Shown here: positions 18,074 to 26,750 of the stretch, piece by piece
How positions within the stretch are numbered: the stretch's first letter is position 1
How the letters are laid out: every line of letters begins with the position of its first letter
Origin: JBCCJA01 sp039045975
Lineage (GTDB): Bacteria; Planctomycetota; Planctomycetia; Planctomycetales; Planctomycetaceae
DNA length: 64,000 bases
Direction of reading: 5' to 3'
Assembly (NCBI GenBank): GCA_039045975.1
Contig: JBCCJA010000001.1
Span: 1-64,000 of the forward strand
Made by a program: the position numbers and the translations under genes
The notes under the pieces: model-generated
Told to the model about the DNA's origin: nothing
The model's input: the letters and a program-made list of their open reading frames with translations, nothing else
Databases searched by the model: none

Positions 18074-18946
18074 CTAAATCTCGACCGCCGGGGTGTCGGC
18101 GGCCGCGGAGACCGCGTACTTAAGATTGTAAGATTCGATCGCCGTTTCCTCGCGGACTCGACGCTGCTCGGGCGACGACAATTCGCCGACGAACTTCTCG
18201 CAGCACTCGAACCAGCGGCGATACTCGGTCCGTAAGAGACAGACCGGCCAGTCGCTGCCGAGCATGATCCGCTCAGGACCGAACAGTTCTAAAATCGTGT
18301 CCCAGTAAGGGCGGAGCAGCTCGTCGTTCCAGACGTCGCCGACGACTTCCGTCGTCAAGCCGGACCACTTCACGGCCACATTTTCGTGTCTCGCCAGTCT
18401 GGCGATCGCGTTCCGCCAGTCGTCGTCGAAACGATCAGGCCGGATACGGGGTTTCGCCAAATGGTCGAGCACGAAACGTCCCGACTCGTGCCGCGCGACG
18501 AACTCAGCCGCTTCGTCGAGCTGGGGCGGAAAGATCAGAATGTCGTAAGTGAGGCCGCGTGAAATCGTTTCCGCGACGCCGGCGTTGAAGGCATCCCCGA
18601 GCAGGAACCCGGCCGGCTCGTCCTGGACGACATGCCGCACGCCTACGAGATCAGACGCGTCGGCGAACTCCGCCAAGTGGCGGGCGAGGAGATCAGGATC
18701 GCGCAGCGGCAGCCATCCGACCACGCCGATCGACTGCTCGTACTCCGCGGCGACCTCGAGCAGAAATCGGGTCTCCTCGACGCTCTGCCGTGCCTGCACG
18801 GAGACCGCGGCGGTCACACCGGATGCGGCCAAATCCTGGGCGAGCTCGTCGGCGAGAAAGTCCCTAGCGATCGACTCCATTCCCGGACCGATCCAGGCGA
18901 AGTCTTCCGGCACGTATCGCCAGAGGTGATGATGGGCGTCAATCAT
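18074..18946 (-). CDS. Amidohydrolase 2 family, L-fuconolactonase-like
   Basis: 290 aa, cytoplasmic (no signal peptide). It begins with the metal-binding MIDAHHHLW and carries the family pattern ARDFLADELAQDLAASGVTAAVSVQA, GVVGWLPL, GVRHVVQDEP, FVLDHLAKP, NVAVKWSGL, and the catalytic-Asp loop MLGSDWPVC near the C-terminus. This COG3618 group includes L-fuconolactonase, which opens L-fucono-1,5-lactone in the oxidative fucose pathway, and other sugar lactonases. Together with the GH29 fucosidase and dehydrogenase this fits fucose use, though related enzymes open galactono- or rhamnonolactones. It is divergent from the XylR-like regulator 184 bases away. Confidence 0.82.
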   Translation of the reverse strand: MIDAHHHLWRYVPEDFAWIGPGMESIARDFLADELAQDLAASGVTAAVSVQARQSVEETRFLLEVAAEYEQSIGVVGWLPLRDPDLLARHLAEFADASDLVGVRHVVQDEPAGFLLGDAFNAGVAETISRGLTYDILIFPPQLDEAAEFVARHESGRFVLDHLAKPRIRPDRFDDDWRNAIARLARHENVAVKWSGLTTEVVGDVWNDELLRPYWDTILELFGPERIMLGSDWPVCLLRTEYRRWFECCEKFVGELSSPEQRRVREETAIESYNLKYAVSAAADTPAVEI

Positions 18947-19008
18947 AAATGCGTCGGCTCCCGGCGGAACGATGTGACTCTGTCGCTCTGCGGTGCGAAC
19001 GTGATCGC

Positions 19009-19038
19009 TTGAAAATCATGACTCGTTAGAGTTATTAC
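19009..19038 (+). promoter_or_regulatory. Candidate sigma-70-type promoter for the XylR-like gene
   Basis: TTGAAA at 19009-19014 is followed after 17-18 bases by TTATTA/TATTAC. It lies about 95-120 bases upstream of the regulator's ATG in the divergent gap with the fuconolactonase-like gene. This is a visual match only. Confidence 0.3.
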
Positions 19039-19130
19039 GGCTTCCATACCAACACATCTCAACCCATCGTTGCGTCAGGCGTCATCACAAACACGGCACG
19101 GCAGGGCCGTCACCCGGCTCCCGCTTCGGC

Positions 19131-20384
19131 ATGGAACAGCGTCCGACCACCGCCCTACGACTTCCGTCGCACGTCAGCGACCGCGGAGACGAGTCTATCG
19201 CGTCGGCGGGCAGCCGCTTCAACGTCGCACTGGCGGTCGAAACGTCGAAGTCTTTCGGCCGCGGGCTTTTGGTCGGCATCGGACGCTACGCCCAGGTGAA
19301 CGACCGCTGGTCGTTACTCGTGGAGGACCGCGGACTCGATGACGAATTTCCCGACTGGATCCGGCGGGAAACCTGTGACGGACTGATCCTGCGAGGGCGC
19401 GACCGCTTCATCATGCGGGACGTGCTGGCCCGCGGAATCCCGACCGTTTGCGTCGGAGAAGACGACCCGGACGAAGCGACCGCCGTCGAGAACGATGACG
19501 GTCAGACCGGGCGACTCGGGGCCGAACATCTGCTCGAGAAAGGGTTTCGACGCCTCGCGTTCGCGGGGATCGACAATTACGGCTGGTCAATCACTCGGAA
19601 AGGGTCTTTCGCCCGGTTTGCAGCCCGGAACGGCATCGAGTGCGAAGAGTTCGTGCTTCCCCGACGCCCCGACGCACCGCCCGACTGGGGCGAAATCAGG
19701 CCGCTTATTCGCGAGTGGCTCAGCAACGTCCGCAAGCCGGTCGGCGTGATGGCCTGTTACGACGTCCTCGGCCAGCAACTGACCCGGGAGTGTCGTGACC
19801 TCGGCATCGGGGTTCCCGACGAGATCGCGATCCTCGGCGTCGACAACGACGAAACGATTTGCGAGCTCTGTGATCCGCCCCTGACGAGCGTCGCGCTCGA
19901 CACCGTCAAGATAGGCTTCGAGGCCGCCGCGACACTTGACGCGATGATGCGGGGAGAATCTCGTCAGGGGAAGACTTCCGTACGCCCTCTCGGGGTCGTC
20001 GAACGGGGCTCGACCGACGGCACCGCGGTGACGGACCAGGATGTCGCGAACGCGATGGGCTACATCCGACGCTTCGCGACACGTGGCATCGACGTGTCCG
20101 ACGTCGTCAAGCACGTTTGCGTCTCTCGGCGGACGCTCGAGCGTCGTTTCAAGGAGCAGATCGGGTCGTCGCCGTCCCGTGAGATCGCCCGGCACAAGCT
20201 GGAGCGGGTGCGTCTGATGCTGGTCGAGACAGACCGCAAGCTCGACGTCATCGCGCGGGAGTGCGGCTACCAGTACACGGCCCACATGATCGCGTCGTTC
20301 AAAGCGGCCATGGGTTCGCCGCCGGGCGAGTACCGGCAGAATTTCCGGGAGCAGACGGCCGCATCCTCCGTCGACCCGGCATAG
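19131..20384 (+). CDS. XylR-like regulator: sugar-sensor domain plus AraC HTH
   Basis: 417 aa. Residues about 30-290 form a LacI/periplasmic-binding-type sugar sensor (FNVALAVETSKSFGRGLLVGIGRYA, DGLILRGRD, GAEHLLEKGFRRLAFAG, VMACYDVLGQQL, DEIAILGVDNDE). Residues about 305-400 form an AraC-type double helix-turn-helix (DVVKHVCVSRRTLERRFKEQIG, IARECGYQYTAHMIASFKAAMG, PPGEYR). This is the architecture of XylR of E. coli and its many planctomycete paralogues. Its divergent position suggests that it activates the minus-strand sugar-catabolic genes at 13.9-18.9 kb. The ligand is unknown. Confidence 0.9.
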   Translation: MEQRPTTALRLPSHVSDRGDESIASAGSRFNVALAVETSKSFGRGLLVGIGRYAQVNDRWSLLVEDRGLDDEFPDWIRRETCDGLILRGRDRFIMRDVLARGIPTVCVGEDDPDEATAVENDDGQTGRLGAEHLLEKGFRRLAFAGIDNYGWSITRKGSFARFAARNGIECEEFVLPRRPDAPPDWGEIRPLIREWLSNVRKPVGVMACYDVLGQQLTRECRDLGIGVPDEIAILGVDNDETICELCDPPLTSVALDTVKIGFEAAATLDAMMRGESRQGKTSVRPLGVVERGSTDGTAVTDQDVANAMGYIRRFATRGIDVSDVVKHVCVSRRTLERRFKEQIGSSPSREIARHKLERVRLMLVETDRKLDVIARECGYQYTAHMIASFKAAMGSPPGEYRQNFREQTAASSVDPA

Positions 20385-20712
20385 CCGCGGGCTGATCGCG
20401 CGTGACCAGCCTGCCCTCAGATTTCTCGTGCAGAGCCCGCGGAGTAGGGCTTACGTGCCGGCACACTCGCCTTTGCGGGACGTGCGAACTCGCGTTCTGG
20501 GCGGAAAACGCCCCACCCGCGTGGGAGAACACGGGCGGTCGACGAGCCTGTCGCGCGAATACCCTCTCATCGGCGGAAGTTTATGGTACGATTGTGCGAC
20601 AGTACTGATATGCTTATGCGGCAGCCGTTGTTCGGTTTGCCTCGAAGCAGGTGTCCAGAAGAGATCGGCGCAGAGCCGATCCGTGTCGGCCCAGAAACAC
20701 TTGGGGAATCTC
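20385..20712. other. Gene-free gap upstream of the DUF1549 operon
   Basis: This 328-base stretch shows no credible gene. The DUF1549 frame is open through it, but translation gives a Cys/Arg-rich, non-signal sequence, and the family signal peptide starts at 20713. It is presumed to carry the operon promoter; I see no strong consensus or palindrome. Confidence 0.5.
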
Positions 20713-22590
20713 TTGCCGAGACGTTTGTATCGCGTTTTGACGCTGACCGCCTGCTGGGTGACGTGTGTCGTCGGTTCTGCCGACGCGGAGGCTTTCTCCG
20801 CGCGACGTGATGCGGTCGCTCGCATCGATCGGCTCGTCGAACGCCACTTGTCGGCGAACGATGCCGAGCCGAACGCCGTCGTCGATGACCACTTGTTTGT
20901 CCGCCGGGCCTACCTCGACGTGGTCGGCCGGATCCCCACCTGGCAGGAACTTTACGAGTTTCACTCGGACCAGCGTGGCAACCGCCGAGAGCGTCTGCTC
21001 GGCAAGCTGATCGGTTCCCCGGGCCATGTCTCGCACATGTACAATTGGCTCGCCGACATGTTGCGGGTCAAAGACGAGTACGACCGGATCGGCAAGACGT
21101 ACACGTTCCACACGTGGCTCAAAAAACAGCTGGCCGCAAACAGGCCGTGGGACCAGGTCGTCCGCGACATGTTGACGGCCGAGGGCCGGCTCGGGGAGAG
21201 CGGACCGACCGCTTATCTACTGCGAGACGCGAGCATGCCGCTCGACAGTCTCTCGAACACGATGACGACGTTCCTCGGCGCGAACGTCGCGTGCGCCCAA
21301 TGCCACGACCATCCGTTCGCGGAGTGGACCCAACGCGACTTTTATCAGATGGCGGCGTTCTTCGGCCCGACCGTCTTCGAACGGATCGACACGCGTAAGG
21401 CCGCCGGCAAGATGTCGTCGAAGGGCCTCGCGACGTCGAAAATTAAAGGCTACCTGCAGCCGAACATGGAGCTCGTCTTTTTCGCGAAAGGGCGTTTTAC
21501 CGAGTTCCCAGACGACTACGCCTACGACGACGCCCGCCCGGGCGAGCGGGTCCCGCCGAAGTTCATCAGTTGGGACGGCGCGAGGGGCGGCGAGAGCGTC
21601 GGCCGCGACCCACGACAGTGGCGTGAAGAATTCGCCGACTGGATGACATCAAAAGAAAACCCCCGCTTCGCGGCCGCCATCGCAAACCGGATATGGAAGA
21701 AGTTCTTCGGCGTCGCGGTCCAAGAGCCCGTCACCGATCTCGACGTTTTAGAGAACGCGTCGAACCCTGAACTATTGAAATACCTCGCCGATGTGATGCG
21801 GGAGGTCGACTTCGACCTCGAAGAATTCCAGCACATCTTGTTGAGCACGCAGGCGTATCAGCGGCAGGCCGAAATCGTTTCCGTTGCTAGCGAGCAGCCG
21901 CTGTTCTCCGGCCCGAGACTCCGCCGCATGACGGCGGAGCAGCTGTGGGACTCGGTCGCTTCGCTGATGGTCGGATCGGACATAGACACAAAGACGGTCG
22001 ATCGGGCCCCCGAGTTGGCCGCCCGGGTGTTCCCCTTTGATGTTCCGGAAATCGTGCTCGCCTACGGCGTGCCCGACATACGGGAGAAGATGACCAAACA
22101 GAACAAAAAACAATACGAGGCCACGCTACGCGATCTGGAGAAACAGGTCATCGCGTTCATCGACCGCGACAAACGGCGTTCGAAGGGCGGCAAGACGAAG
22201 AAGCGGGCGGGGGCGAAAAAGGACGACTGGCTCCGGGCGTCGGAGTTGCCGCAGCCGATGCCGCCGACACATTTTTTGCGGGTCGCGGGGCAGTCTGCAC
22301 GCGACGTGGCGGACGACGGCTCGACCGAGGGCGGCATCGCCGAAACGCTGGCGTTGATGAACGGGCCGATCACTGAGACGGTGACGGCCCGGTCGTCTCC
22401 CGCGGTCCGTGCCGCACTCAAGCGCCGGCAGGCGGAGGAGCAGATCCTCTATCTCTACGCCGCGTTTCTGGCCCGTCCGCCGACAGACGACGAGACGCGG
22501 GCCGCGACGCGGGCCTTAAAAAACGGATACGAACTCGAAGACGTCGCCTGGGCGTTATTAAACTCACGAGAGTTCATTTTCGTCCAATAG
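20713..22590 (+). CDS. Secreted DUF1549/DUF1553 protein with CxxCH motif
   Basis: 625 aa from a TTG at 20713, preceded by GGGGA 6-7 bases upstream and giving a clear signal peptide (RVLTLTACWVTCVVGSADA). DUF1549 comes first (HLFVRRAYLDVVGRIPTWQE, LGANVACAQCHDHPF with a possible haem-binding CAQCH), then DUF1553 (NPRFAAAIANRIWKKFFG, FDLEEFQHILLSTQAYQR, ALMNGPITET). Such proteins, paired with DUF1501, are abundant in planctomycetes; the function is not proven, though a cytochrome-like redox role has been suggested. A Lys-rich insert at about residue 480-500 (KRRSKGGKTKKRAGAKKD) is unusual. The DUF1501 gene follows after 54 bases. Confidence 0.87.
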   Translation: MPRRLYRVLTLTACWVTCVVGSADAEAFSARRDAVARIDRLVERHLSANDAEPNAVVDDHLFVRRAYLDVVGRIPTWQELYEFHSDQRGNRRERLLGKLIGSPGHVSHMYNWLADMLRVKDEYDRIGKTYTFHTWLKKQLAANRPWDQVVRDMLTAEGRLGESGPTAYLLRDASMPLDSLSNTMTTFLGANVACAQCHDHPFAEWTQRDFYQMAAFFGPTVFERIDTRKAAGKMSSKGLATSKIKGYLQPNMELVFFAKGRFTEFPDDYAYDDARPGERVPPKFISWDGARGGESVGRDPRQWREEFADWMTSKENPRFAAAIANRIWKKFFGVAVQEPVTDLDVLENASNPELLKYLADVMREVDFDLEEFQHILLSTQAYQRQAEIVSVASEQPLFSGPRLRRMTAEQLWDSVASLMVGSDIDTKTVDRAPELAARVFPFDVPEIVLAYGVPDIREKMTKQNKKQYEATLRDLEKQVIAFIDRDKRRSKGGKTKKRAGAKKDDWLRASELPQPMPPTHFLRVAGQSARDVADDGSTEGGIAETLALMNGPITETVTARSSPAVRAALKRRQAEEQILYLYAAFLARPPTDDETRAATRALKNGYELEDVAWALLNSREFIFVQ

Positions 22591-22644
22591 CCGCGGCGAC
22601 CGCCGGCTCCGAACACCGATTTCAGGCATCCCCCAAACATCGGC

Positions 22645-23946
22645 ATGACGATGAAATCCATCACGCGGTCACTCGACCCGGAAGGCCGGCGAATTTTCGT
22701 CGAGCGTTGCGCGACCAGTGCTTTCGGTTTGAGCATCCTGTCGCCCACGGTCCCGGCGAAGGCCGCTCGACCAGACAAAAGGCGGTCGGGCGTGGCCTCG
22801 GCCGGGTCGGCCGGCAAGGCGACGAGCGTGATTTGGCTCAACCTGTCGGGAGGCCTGAGTCACATCGACTCTCTCGACCCGAAACGCGGCAGGTCGAAAG
22901 GCCCCGCAGACCCGATCAGCACCGCCGTCCCCGGGACACAGTTCACGAGCTATTTCCCGAAGCTCGCGACGGTCGCCGACCGTGTCTCCGTGATCCGCAC
23001 GATGTATGCCGAGATCGGCGTGCACAAGCCGGCCTCATACCTGATGCGGACCGGATACGAAGGGCGCGGGACGATCCGCCACCCGCACATCGGGGCGTGG
23101 GGTTCGCACTATCTCGGCCGGAGTAGCGAGACCCTGCCTTCGAGTGTCTGTGTCAATCGCCGGTCGGATCAGGCGAACGGCTTCTTTCCGACGAGTTACG
23201 CCCCGCTCGCGATCGGGTCCCCGAACGCGGGCGTGCAAAACACCGATCCGCTCGGGTCCGCACAAAAATTAAAAAAGCGTGTCGGCCTGCTCGACGAGTT
23301 AGACGCCGGCTTCCGCAGCAAGATCGGCGATCAGAAGGTGGCCGCCTACAACGGGTACTATGACGATGCACTAGCCTTAATGAAGGCCCGCGACCTCGAT
23401 GCCTTCGATCTGTCCAAGGAGAAGGATTCTGTACGCGAGGCGTATGGGAAGAATGCGTTCGGGCAGGGCTGTCTGCTCGCCCGGCGGCTCGCCGAGACCG
23501 GGGTCCGCTTCATCGAGGTCGATCACAAAGGTTGGGACCATCACAAGGCACTACCCGACGAAATGGCGGAGCTCTCCCCCGTCTTCGATATCGCCTTCGC
23601 GACGCTGATCGAAGACCTGGAGCAACGCGGCATGCTCGACACGACGCTCGTCGTCGTCGCGACCGAGTTCGGACGGAAACCCGAATTCGACGGCGACGGC
23701 CGTAGTCATCATCCGACCTGTTTCTCGACCATCATGGCCGGCGGCGGTGTGAAAACGGGGTACGTGCACGGGCGGAGCGACAAAGACGGCCGCAACGTCG
23801 AAGAAGGGATGGTCACCGTCGGCGCTTTCCACGCGACGGTCGGTCACGCCCTCGGCATGAACATCGAAGAGCCCGCGATCTCGGCGTCGGGCCGCCCCTT
23901 CACCGTCGGAAACGGCGAGAAACCTGTTCTGGAGTTGTTCGCGTGA
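22645..23946 (+). CDS. DUF1501 family secreted protein
   Basis: 433 aa, with possible starts at 22645 or the next ATG at 22651. The N-terminus has an RRIFVERCATSAFGLSILSP segment like a weak twin-arginine export signal. The DUF1501 body, related to the alkaline-phosphatase/sulfatase fold, shows VIWLNLSGGLSHIDSLDPK, VSVIRTMYAEIGVHKPASYLMRTG, GVRFIEVDHKGWDHH, and VVVATEFGRKPEFDGDGRSHH with HPTCFSTIMAGGG. It is always found beside DUF1549/DUF1553 proteins, as here. Its stop overlaps the next start by 4 bases (GTGA). Confidence 0.88.
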   Translation: MTMKSITRSLDPEGRRIFVERCATSAFGLSILSPTVPAKAARPDKRRSGVASAGSAGKATSVIWLNLSGGLSHIDSLDPKRGRSKGPADPISTAVPGTQFTSYFPKLATVADRVSVIRTMYAEIGVHKPASYLMRTGYEGRGTIRHPHIGAWGSHYLGRSSETLPSSVCVNRRSDQANGFFPTSYAPLAIGSPNAGVQNTDPLGSAQKLKKRVGLLDELDAGFRSKIGDQKVAAYNGYYDDALALMKARDLDAFDLSKEKDSVREAYGKNAFGQGCLLARRLAETGVRFIEVDHKGWDHHKALPDEMAELSPVFDIAFATLIEDLEQRGMLDTTLVVVATEFGRKPEFDGDGRSHHPTCFSTIMAGGGVKTGYVHGRSDKDGRNVEEGMVTVGAFHATVGHALGMNIEEPAISASGRPFTVGNGEKPVLELFA

Positions 23947-24734
23947 CCGCCACAACAAAATTTGTATATCTGACTCTTTTTATCGGGTCGGCCACGTGGC
24001 CGATTTGCGCGTCGGCACAAAGCAATAGCAAAGGCCCGAATAGCACCGTCGTCGTCGGCACGTTGGCGGAAGTGGGTCGCAACGGCACGGATCTCGTCGT
24101 CGATCAGAGCGGCGGATACACGCGCAATCTGTCGATTCAAAACTCGACGAAGGTTTATTTCGTCGGCCTGCCCGACAAGTCGGATCACAAACTGACGCCG
24201 GGCTACGGGGTGAAAGCGACGACTTCGAAGAGCGGACAGCTCAAGCAAATCACCTTTACGCCGCCTTTAGATACGCCGCAGCCGCTCGGCAGCGAGCGGC
24301 TCGGGATGACCGGCTCGGAACTCTATTCCGCCGTCGATGCCGACGCCGACGGGGCCATCAGCTACGTCGAATTCAGCCGCTCGATCGAGCATTCGCCGAA
24401 GCACGGTCCCGACGGGTTCCGCAAGGCCGATCGGAACGGCGACGGGGTGCTCGACCCGAGCGAATTCGCCGCGAAGCTGTCGACCGTGCCTTGGTGGATT
24501 TTGTCGCGAAAGTCACCGGACGACTGGTTCGCCGACGCCGACCGCGACCACAACCGCGGGCTTTCAAAAACCGAATTCCGCGCCGTCTGCGTGAGTTCTA
24601 ACCACATCGAAAATATTTTTAAGCGGGCCGATCGCGATAAGTCGGGACAGTTGAGTGCGGGCGAGACCGCCGATTACATCCGCGGCATCACACATCCGGC
24701 GGATGAGAAGTCGAAGAAGCGCAAGCGGAACTAG
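23943..24734 (+). CDS. Secreted EF-hand calcium-binding protein
   Basis: 263 aa from a GTG that overlaps the DUF1501 stop. A signal peptide (FVYLTLFIGSATWPICASA) is followed by a beta-rich region (about 30-110) and a C-terminal EF-hand domain. Loops visible are DADADGAISYVEF, DRNGDGVLDPSEF, DADRDHNRGLSKTEF (one residue longer than canonical and probably weak) and DRDKSGQLSAGE. The last residues are very basic (KSKKRKRN). It is coupled to the DUF1549/DUF1501 pair, so calcium may stabilise or regulate that extracellular complex; this is inference. Confidence 0.82.
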   Translation: MTATTKFVYLTLFIGSATWPICASAQSNSKGPNSTVVVGTLAEVGRNGTDLVVDQSGGYTRNLSIQNSTKVYFVGLPDKSDHKLTPGYGVKATTSKSGQLKQITFTPPLDTPQPLGSERLGMTGSELYSAVDADADGAISYVEFSRSIEHSPKHGPDGFRKADRNGDGVLDPSEFAAKLSTVPWWILSRKSPDDWFADADRDHNRGLSKTEFRAVCVSSNHIENIFKRADRDKSGQLSAGETADYIRGITHPADEKSKKRKRN

Positions 24735-25158
24735 CGCCGCGATTTCGAGCCCGAGACCTTCGACCGAAGGCTCGCCCCGAGCATGCTGCCACTCCACACC
24801 ATCGGATCATCCGACTGATCGGCAAACGTTAGACGCCAAGAGGGCCGGCAGCCTCCTCGCCGATCGGGCGAGACGCAGATAATTGCAAGTCCACTCAGCG
24901 GGACGGCGCGATATCGATCGCCCGAACGCGGACACGACCGGGCGTGTCTCACGCGGGTGAATGGTTTCGGTCGCGTTCGGCGGGCCTGCCACCCGGTAGC
25001 AAACGGCGGCCGCGACGACTCGTCGGCCAGAACCGCTATCCACCGGCAAAGGCCACCTGATGCGGCCCATCGTCGGACAAATTCACCGATCGGCGGCCGA
25101 CGACGGTTGCGGAGGTGTCGCAGCCTTCGGATTCCGGTAAGCTTCCCCAGATGCACAA
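24735..25158. other. Gene-free gap before tRNA-Lys
   Basis: This 424-base stretch holds no reading frame with protein-like composition on either strand. It is likely to contain the EF-hand operon terminator and the tRNA-Lys promoter, but I cannot point to a convincing hairpin or promoter. Confidence 0.5.
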
Positions 25159-25231
<73 letters not shown>

Positions 25232-25233
25232 CT

Positions 25234-25266
25234 GCCGTAAGCCTTTGACTGAAAACGGCTTACGGC
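25234..25266 (+). terminator. Hairpin after tRNA-Lys
   Basis: A perfect 10-bp stem, GCCGTAAGCC and GGCTTACGGC, with a 13-base loop begins 3 bases after the tRNA. There is no T run, so it may act as a processing or rho-assisted terminator. Confidence 0.6.
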
Positions 25267-25432
25267 GACCTGCCGGCTCGGCGTCGTCATGAGCCGTGGA
25301 AAGGCTGCAGACGCCGAAATCCGCTTTCGGGTAACCTTCAGTGCGATTGCCTGAGATGTCCTGCGTGCCAGTGACCGGCCTGACTGTTGCGCGGCCAAAG
25401 GAGTTCGCCTCTTCCCAAGCCGGGATGTGCGG

Positions 25433-26323
25433 TCAAAACTCCCCGACGACTTCGCCGTCGCGCCGGTCGCCGAGTCGGCGGTAGACATCTTCGTCGATCG
25501 TAAATCCGATCAAACGGACCGAACCGTCACAAAGAGCAAACTGCACCCCGCCGGGGTGTGGGCCACCGAAAAGCAACGCCGAAAGAGCAGTCGTCTCGCT
25601 GTCGTTCACAGGCGAAAGCCCATGCCCGGCATACCGAACAAATGCGTCAGCTTGTGCGCCGTTGGCAACGCTGTGATCATCGGCAACAACGGGAAGATGC
25701 TTTTCGCCGAACATGAATGTGTTCGACAAACCGTCGAGCGATTGTATGTCGGACAATGCCAGTTGTGGTCGAGACTCAGCGATCCTCGAAGCGGTTACTG
25801 AGACAGGACCGGCCGGTGTGAGCGTGACGTCGGCCTCGGCGAACGCACCGGTGGTGTTCGATGTGTACGAGCCGCCGTTGGCGGCGTAGTCCGACGCCCA
25901 CGCGGGACCGAAGACGAGCGTGAACGAGGTCGCATCGAAGGTGGCGTCGCCTTGTTGCGGGACGACGCGACCGACCCGCGACGGACAGAGGTAAACCGGA
26001 GCCTCGACAGGGTCGGTCAGGGCGGGCTGATTGAAGTAGGAGCTTGTGACGTCAAAGGCGTTGGCCACCGCCGTCAGCTCGAGGAACGCGGCGATGTCGA
26101 CGGCCCAAGTCGGCCAATCTTCCCGGTAGCGTAGTGGCGGCAGATCGCCATTGACGTCCGCAAAGTTATGCGTCGCGAGCGAGAGCTGTCTGAGGTTGTT
26201 CTTGCAGGAGGTCCGCCGGGCGGCCTCGCGGGCCATCTGGACTGCGGGCAGTAGCAATGCGACGAGGATCGCGATGATCGCGATCACGACCAAAAGTTCG
26301 ATCAGCGTAAAGCCCCGTCGCAT
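25433..26323 (-). CDS. DUF1559 prepilin-like protein (kinase module)
   Basis: 296 aa, shorter than the other two DUF1559 proteins here. A prepilin-like N-terminus (MRRGFTLIELLVVIAIIAIL) is almost without leader residues, followed by AREAARRTSCKNNLRQLSLATHNFAD. C-terminal hallmarks are LDGLSNTFMFGEKH, GGPHPGGVQFALCDGSVR and the ending GEVVGEF. A strong AGGAGG sits 9 bases before the ATG. It starts 13 bases after the small secreted protein gene and is the last gene of a sigma/kinase/secreted protein/DUF1559 operon. Confidence 0.9.
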   Translation of the reverse strand: MRRGFTLIELLVVIAIIAILVALLLPAVQMAREAARRTSCKNNLRQLSLATHNFADVNGDLPPLRYREDWPTWAVDIAAFLELTAVANAFDVTSSYFNQPALTDPVEAPVYLCPSRVGRVVPQQGDATFDATSFTLVFGPAWASDYAANGGSYTSNTTGAFAEADVTLTPAGPVSVTASRIAESRPQLALSDIQSLDGLSNTFMFGEKHLPVVADDHSVANGAQADAFVRYAGHGLSPVNDSETTALSALLFGGPHPGGVQFALCDGSVRLIGFTIDEDVYRRLGDRRDGEVVGEF

Positions 26324-26336
26324 TTTTGGTGGCCTC

Positions 26337-26663
26337 CTATATCGCGTCTGTTGTCAGCTCATTCGAAAATTGAAGCGCGGAGTCGAGAGCCTTTGCTGAA
26401 ATAATTCCACCATTCGGCAGAAGGGCGACGTAGAGGAACGTTCCATCGGCGGACACTGAAGTCGAACGCCCGGCGAGATCGTCCCCAAAAAATATTGTAC
26501 AGTTCGCCACATTTTCGTCAGTGATAGAACCGGTGATCACCCAAAAATCTGTGATCACGTTGGCCGCACTGAGGCTGTTCAGGACGGGCGGGTCGTCGGC
26601 CGACGCCGCGTTCGCCATGACACCACAGAACACCATCGCCAGAGCTACTCCCCAAGTCCGCAT
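26337..26663 (-). CDS. Small secreted protein, beta-domain-like
   Basis: 108 aa with a classic signal peptide (MRTWGVALAMVFCGVMANAASA, cleaved before DDPP). The mature part of about 86 residues is beta-strand-like (NVITDFWVITGSITDEN, CTIFFGDDLAG, TSVSADGTFLYVALLPNG) and resembles a single Ig-like or bacterial beta-sandwich domain. I do not recognise a named family. It occupies the slot between the kinase and DUF1559 genes, as the lipoproteins accompany DUF1559 in the other two modules. Its ribosome-binding site lies inside a hairpin (26669-26686). Confidence 0.68.
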   Translation of the reverse strand: MRTWGVALAMVFCGVMANAASADDPPVLNSLSAANVITDFWVITGSITDENVANCTIFFGDDLAGRSTSVSADGTFLYVALLPNGGIISAKALDSALQFSNELTTDAI

Positions 26664-26668
26664 TACGC

Positions 26669-26686
26669 GTCCCCTCTCGCGGGGAC
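26669..26686 (-). promoter_or_regulatory. Hairpin enclosing a ribosome-binding site
   Basis: On the minus strand the sequence is GTCCCC-GCGAGA-GGGGAC, a perfect 6-bp G/C stem with 6-base loop, ending 5 bases before the ATG of the small secreted protein. The 3' arm with AGAGGGG is also its Shine-Dalgarno. Folding would hide the ribosome-binding site. Functional control is inferred. Confidence 0.5.
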
Positions 26687-26750
26687 TCGCCTCGGACCGA
26701 AATAGCTCGAGTGATCAACGGCCCCCGATTAGGGGGAATGGGTTTCGCGG

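Noticed and set aside
20428..20712. N-terminal extension of the DUF1549 protein
   Set aside because: Residues are Cys/Arg-rich and precede the real signal peptide; the TTG at 20713 has a ribosome-binding site.
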